A stretch of DNA of 64,000 nt. Origin: Gemmatimonadaceae bacterium (GTDB lineage Bacteria; Gemmatimonadota; Gemmatimonadetes; Gemmatimonadales; Gemmatimonadaceae). How positions within the stretch are numbered: position 1 is the stretch's first letter; each line of letters begins with the position of its first letter. Below the pieces are notes generated by a model, which saw nothing but the letters and a program-made list of their open reading frames with translations, was not told where the DNA came from and searched no databases. Made by a program: the position numbers and the translations under genes. Below are positions 60,617 through 64,000 of the stretch, in pieces. Where the stretch lies: positions 62,001-126,000 of the forward strand of contig JBBEBQ010000007.1 in the NCBI GenBank assembly GCA_040882285.1. Direction: 5' to 3'.

Positions 60617-62443
60617 GTGGCTAGCGGATACGTCCTCGGAATATCCGCGTTCTATCACGACAGCGCCGCGTGCCTCCTCGACGCCGAGGGGATCGTCGCA
60701 GCCGCGCAGGAAGAGCGCTTCACCCGGCTGAAGGGCGACGAGCGCTTCCCGGGAAATGCCGCCCGGTACTGCCTGGACGCGGGCGGAATCGCCGCCGGCG
60801 ATCTCGACGCCGTTGTCTTTTACGAGAAGCCTCTGCTCAAGTTCGAGCGTCTGCTCGAGACGTACCTCGACATAGCGCCCCGGGGATTCGGCTCGTTCCG
60901 CCGCGCCGGCCCCCTGTGGATGAAGGAGCGTCTCTTCGCCGAGCGCGACCTTCGTGAGGGGCTGAGCGGCTACGGCGGCAAGCTGTTGTACGCCGAGCAC
61001 CACGAGTCGCACGCCGCCAGCGCGTACTATCCTTCCCCGTTCGACGAGGCCGCCGTGCTCACGATCGACGGCGTCGGTGAATGGGCCACGGCCACCATCG
61101 GGGTCGGTCGAGGCGCGGAGCTGGAGCTGCTCGAGGACCTCCGCTTCCCCGACTCGGTCGGACTGCTTTACTCGGCATTCACCTACCAGGCTGGCTTCAA
61201 GGTGAACAGCGGCGAATACAAGCTGATGGGGCTCGCGCCCTTTGGTCAGCCGCGATACGTGGACCGGATCTACTCCCATCTGCTCGACGCGCTCGACGAC
61301 GGCTCCTTCCGTCTCGACCAGCGGTACTTCGACTACCGCGGCGGCCTGCGAATGACCAACCGGCGGTTCGACCAGCTGTTCGACGGACCACCACGGAAGC
61401 CGGAGGCCCCGATCACGCAGCGGGAGATGGATCTGGCCAGCTCGGTCCAGGTCGTGTGCGAGGACATCGTGCTGGCGATGGCCCGGCACGCGCACCGGCG
61501 CACCGGCCTGGCCAACCTTTGCATGGCCGGCGGCGTCGCCTTGAACGCGGTGGCCAACGGCCGGCTTGTGCGCGAGGGCCCGTTCTCCGAAGTCTGGGTG
61601 CAGCCGGCGGCGGGGGACGCGGGCGGTGCCCTCGGCGCCGCGTATGTCGCGCGCCACAAGTACTTCGGCACGCCACGGCCGGCTCCGACGGGCGACTCCA
61701 TGCGCGCCGCGCTGCTCGGCCCCGCGTTCGGAGCCGAGGCCATCCGGGACACGCTCGACGCTTCGGGCGCGCGGTACCAAGAGGTGCGTGGTACCACGCC
61801 CGCCGACGCCGCGGCCGCCATGATCGCCGACGGGCAGGTCGTGGGCTGGTTCCAGGGACGGATGGAGTTCGGCCCGCGGGCCTTGGGCGCGCGCAGCATC
61901 CTGGCCGACGCGCGCGATCCCGACATGCAGTCCAGGATCAATCAGAAGATCAAGTTCCGCGAAGGATTCCGGCCGTTCGCGCCCAGCGTGCTGAGCGAGC
62001 GGGCGACGGAATATTTCGAGATCAAAGGCGACGCGCCGTACATGACGGTCGTGTACCCGGTGGCCGAGACCAGACGGCGAACACCCGGCGAGACCGGACT
62101 CGACGGGCTGCCGCGCGTCCACGAGGTGCGCTCCGACATCCCGGCCGTCACGCATCTCGACCACTCCGCTCGCGTGCAGACCGTGTCACGCCGGGAAAAC
62201 CCGGAATTCTACGAGGTGATCGCGAGCTTCGACCGTCTCACGGGCTGCCCGGTGGTGGTGAACACGTCCTTCAACGTTCGCGGCGAGCCGATCGTGTGTA
62301 CGCCGCGCGATGCGTACGCCTGCTTCGCCCGCACGCGGCTGGACGCGCTGGTGATCGGCCCGTTCATCGTGCGGCGCGCGGGCCAGGATGAAGCCTCGCT
62401 GGCCGCCGCCGCGCCCGGCACCGGCGCGACCGGGCTGGATTGA
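60617..62443 (+). CDS. NodU/CmcH-type carbamoyltransferase
   Basis: 608 residues from a GTG. N-terminal Kae1-like half: VLGISAFYHDSAACLL, EHHESHAASAYYPSPF (metal-binding histidines) and FKVNSGEYKLMGLAPFG; C-terminal YrdC-like half: RMEFGPRALGARSILADARDP and FRPFAPSVL. The family transfers carbamoyl from carbamoyl phosphate via adenylate to hydroxyl groups of sugars or natural products. It is followed by SxtJ and DUF5989 genes in the same direction, a recurrent trio with unknown product; no biosynthetic cluster is seen nearby. Confidence 0.95.
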   Translation: MASGYVLGISAFYHDSAACLLDAEGIVAAAQEERFTRLKGDERFPGNAARYCLDAGGIAAGDLDAVVFYEKPLLKFERLLETYLDIAPRGFGSFRRAGPLWMKERLFAERDLREGLSGYGGKLLYAEHHESHAASAYYPSPFDEAAVLTIDGVGEWATATIGVGRGAELELLEDLRFPDSVGLLYSAFTYQAGFKVNSGEYKLMGLAPFGQPRYVDRIYSHLLDALDDGSFRLDQRYFDYRGGLRMTNRRFDQLFDGPPRKPEAPITQREMDLASSVQVVCEDIVLAMARHAHRRTGLANLCMAGGVALNAVANGRLVREGPFSEVWVQPAAGDAGGALGAAYVARHKYFGTPRPAPTGDSMRAALLGPAFGAEAIRDTLDASGARYQEVRGTTPADAAAAMIADGQVVGWFQGRMEFGPRALGARSILADARDPDMQSRINQKIKFREGFRPFAPSVLSERATEYFEIKGDAPYMTVVYPVAETRRRTPGETGLDGLPRVHEVRSDIPAVTHLDHSARVQTVSRRENPEFYEVIASFDRLTGCPVVVNTSFNVRGEPIVCTPRDAYACFARTRLDALVIGPFIVRRAGQDEASLAAAAPGTGATGLD

Positions 62444-62447
62444 GCGC

Positions 62448-62843
62448 ATGACTCCGGCAACGACGCGGCCCGACGACCTCGGGCACACCGGACGGGTCTT
62501 CGCCTTCACCATGACGGCGGGGTTCGTCTTCGTGGCGCTGGTCAGCCTCTGGCGCGGCATGCCGGCGCTCACGGGGGTCGCGCTGGCGCTGGCGGTCATC
62601 TCTTTCGTCGCGGGACTCGCGGTCCCGGGAAGGCTGGAGCCGGTCCGCAGGGGCTGGATGAAGCTGGGAGAAGCCATCGGCCGCGTGACGACGCCGATCC
62701 TGCTGGCTATCGTGTACTACGTCGTCCTCACGCCCACGGGGCTCCTGCGGCGCGCATTTACCGGCCGTCGCGCGGCCCCGGACTCATACTGGCAGCCGCG
62801 CGCTCCGCTGCCGGACAAGTCACGGCTCGAGCGCCAATTCTAG
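62448..62843 (+). CDS. SxtJ family membrane protein
   Basis: 131 residues from the ATG at 62448, five bases after the carbamoyltransferase stop. Three hydrophobic stretches (VFAFTMTAGFVFVALVSLWRG, ALTGVALALAVISFVAGLAV, TTPILLAIVYYVVLTPTGLL) and the ending DSYWQPRAPLPDKSRLERQF, typical of SxtJ-like proteins. SxtJ is named from saxitoxin clusters but is widespread beside carbamoyltransferases. Function unknown. Confidence 0.82.
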   Translation: MTPATTRPDDLGHTGRVFAFTMTAGFVFVALVSLWRGMPALTGVALALAVISFVAGLAVPGRLEPVRRGWMKLGEAIGRVTTPILLAIVYYVVLTPTGLLRRAFTGRRAAPDSYWQPRAPLPDKSRLERQF

Positions 62844-62856
62844 TGGAGGCCGTCCA

Positions 62857-63009
62857 ATGCTGTCCGTTATAAAGGAGCTGTGGGCCTTCATGCGCGAGCG
62901 GAAGAAGCTGTGGCTGGCGCCGATCATCCTGGTGATGGTCCTGATCAGCGGCTTGTTGTTCCTCGCTCAGGGGACGGCGCTCGCCCCGTTCATCTACTCG
63001 ATCTTCTAA
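62857..63009 (+). CDS. DUF5989 small membrane protein
   Basis: 50 residues, MLSVIKELWAFMRERKKLWLAPIIL, then VLISGLLFLAQGTALAPFIYSIF, with one long hydrophobic region. It matches the DUF5989 family, nearly always beside SxtJ and carbamoyltransferase genes. GGAGG lies seven bases before the ATG. Probably the end of the three-gene operon. Confidence 0.88.
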   Translation: MLSVIKELWAFMRERKKLWLAPIILVMVLISGLLFLAQGTALAPFIYSIF

Positions 63010-63013
63010 CGAC

Positions 63014-63080
63014 AGCTATTGGCTATTGGCTATTGGCTGTTAGTGAGCCAAGAGCCAACAGCTCAGCTAAGAGCTAACAG
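63014..63080. repeat. Heptamer inverted array H9 (TTGGCTA type)
   Basis: Four forward heptamers (63014-63044) and four diverged inverted ones (63046-63080) almost back to back, giving a hairpin with nearly no loop. It lies between the DUF5989 stop and the terminator of the convergent susD gene. Confidence 0.85.
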
Positions 63081-63114
63081 AAAACCGGGTGCGCGTCCGA
63101 AGACGCGCACCCGG
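63079..63114 (-). terminator. Rho-independent terminator of the susD-like gene
   Basis: A perfect 13-bp stem (63085-63097 / 63102-63114, CCGGGTGCGCGTC and its complement) with a 4-base loop. On the minus strand it is followed by TTTTCT (63084-63079). It lies 25 bases 3' of the gene. Confidence 0.9.
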
Positions 63115-63138
63115 CTGTATTACGTGGAGCTGTGAAGC

Positions 63139-64000
63139 TTACTGTTCCTTGCCGGGACCACCGAAGGTGTAAATCGGCAGACCAAGCGTCTCCAGCTCCT
63201 TCGCAGGAATCGGGAGGTGGCGGAACGTTCCCGCCTGCAACCGCGCCGTGAGACCCTGGCGGGCTCTCTGCAGATCGAGCCCGTTGGTGCTGAACAACTC
63301 GACCTGACGCTCGTAGTCTATCGCGGCGAGCAGCGTAGCATTGTCCTCGACGCCGGTCAGCGCGGGCAGACTGCCCCGCGTCACGCGGCTGTTGTTGATG
63401 AGCGTGGCGGCCGTCGTCTTGCTGCCACCCGACCGGATCAGCGCTTCCGCTCTAAGCAGATCGCTCTCGGCCGCCAGGATGTATGGCACCGGAGTTTGGC
63501 CGCGCGTGGTTGACGTCGTGCGAGCGTGGTGCGCGTATCTCCTGTGGTACCAGACGCTCTGCATGTAGATCCCTCTGCCGGGATCGCCGAGTACAGGCGT
63601 CGTACAGGAAGCCACGGTTCCCGTAGCCGGTGGATTGCTGGCCTGGCAGTACTGGAAGTCCGACTCGTACCGGGCATCCGGCGACGTGCCCTTGGGCGGG
63701 ACCGTACCGTCGAACTTCGGCGGGGTCGTACCGTCCATCAGATTGATGAGGCGATGGTCCGTCCGCGTCCAGCTATTCTCGTTGCCGTAGTAATTGATGT
63801 ACGACCACCAGTTGGTGAGGTCGCCGGTAACGAACATGTCGAAAGGAGCGCCGGCCGAACCGGTTCCGATGCCCTTGTCGGCGAGCGTGGCGACCTTCGC
63901 CCAGTTCACCGCCGCGTTCTCCGTAGCGTTCCGTGGAGTGTACGCCATGGTCAGAGCGGCGAAGGTGTTCGCCAGTCTGTTGATCTTCGCACCCGTCAGG
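63139..64000 (-). CDS. RagB/SusD-family outer-membrane lipoprotein (5' end outside window)
   Basis: The frame is open to the right edge; about 287 residues of the C-terminal part are visible. INRLANTFAAL, then TMAYTPRNATENAAVNWAKVATLADKG, YILAAESDLLRAEALIRSG (the RYAEVLLMRAEA-like SusD helix) and INNSRVTRGSLPAL are typical of SusD. These surface lipoproteins cap SusC-type TonB receptors in nutrient uptake. A SusC gene is expected just beyond base 64000. The ending in KELETLGLPIYTFGG and a strong terminator mark the end of the operon. Confidence 0.9.
   Translation of the reverse strand, partial: LTGAKINRLANTFAALTMAYTPRNATENAAVNWAKVATLADKGIGTGSAGAPFDMFVTGDLTNWWSYINYYGNENSWTRTDHRLINLMDGTTPPKFDGTVPPKGTSPDARYESDFQYCQASNPPATGTVASCTTPVLGDPGRGIYMQSVWYHRRYAHHARTTSTTRGQTPVPYILAAESDLLRAEALIRSGGSKTTAATLINNSRVTRGSLPALTGVEDNATLLAAIDYERQVELFSTNGLDLQRARQGLTARLQAGTFRHLPIPAKELETLGLPIYTFGGPGKEQ

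Noticed and set aside
59069-62164. 1031-residue minus-strand open frame
   Set aside because: Spans several real plus-strand genes and changes composition along its length; no domain seen.

Overview
The window is a high-GC bacterial chromosome segment, most likely from a Gemmatimonadota-like organism. The reasons are GC-rich coding with many GTG/TTG starts, a RagB/SusD gene outside an obvious Bacteroidota setting, several Big_2 lipoproteins, an Omp85-type porin, and a carbamoyltransferase/SxtJ/DUF5989 trio. This assignment is an inference from gene content; no rRNA, tRNA or marker phylogeny was available.

Layout. 1-4.3 kb: mixed accessory DNA with a DUF1028 gene running off the left edge, a chimera of a TonB-receptor fragment and a CDF-transporter tail, an AraC regulator, an alpha/beta hydrolase and a HicBA pair. 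4.4-8.8 kb: an M16 peptidase, small genes and a terminator; two identical 97-bp repeats bracket 1.5-8.5 kb. 8.9-31 kb: a large accessory island between the M16 gene and gcvP. Its minus-strand genes are mostly small and unrelated, and many are followed by sites that look like integron attC recombination sites. Three diverged copies of a ~210-bp element, each ending in a GTTR core next to the first gene of a sub-array, look like attI-type array heads; no integron integrase gene is present. Embedded in the island are a HigBA-type operon, a type III-like Mod/Res pair, a Gabija-like pair (OLD/TOPRIM ATPase plus UvrD-like helicase), a BrnTA pair with a clear palindromic operator, an HNH protein, an Fe-S HhH glycosylase-like protein and a membrane-anchored PD-(D/E)XK protein.

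31-64 kb is core-like: gcvP; a HicB antitoxin with a HicA remnant; a lipoate-ligase-family gene; a five-gene peptide ABC transporter; a POT transporter; an Omp85 protein; a class I glutamine amidotransferase; two glycosyltransferases and DUF3108; ThiO; then lipA-pdhA-pdhB-pdhC-lpd-lipB, which together make, assemble and lipoylate pyruvate dehydrogenase. A UvrD helicase, two Big_2 lipoproteins around a zinc aminopeptidase, the carbamoyltransferase trio and a partial SusD gene close the window.

The most unusual features are (i) the integrase-less cassette array with three attI-like heads that carry pieces of the neighbouring chromosomal genes, and (ii) tandem heptamer arrays (consensus KTGRCTA) arranged as inverted pairs in intergenic gaps of the core region, ending just before the start codons of pdhA, pdhB, lpd and lipB where no Shine-Dalgarno sequence is seen.
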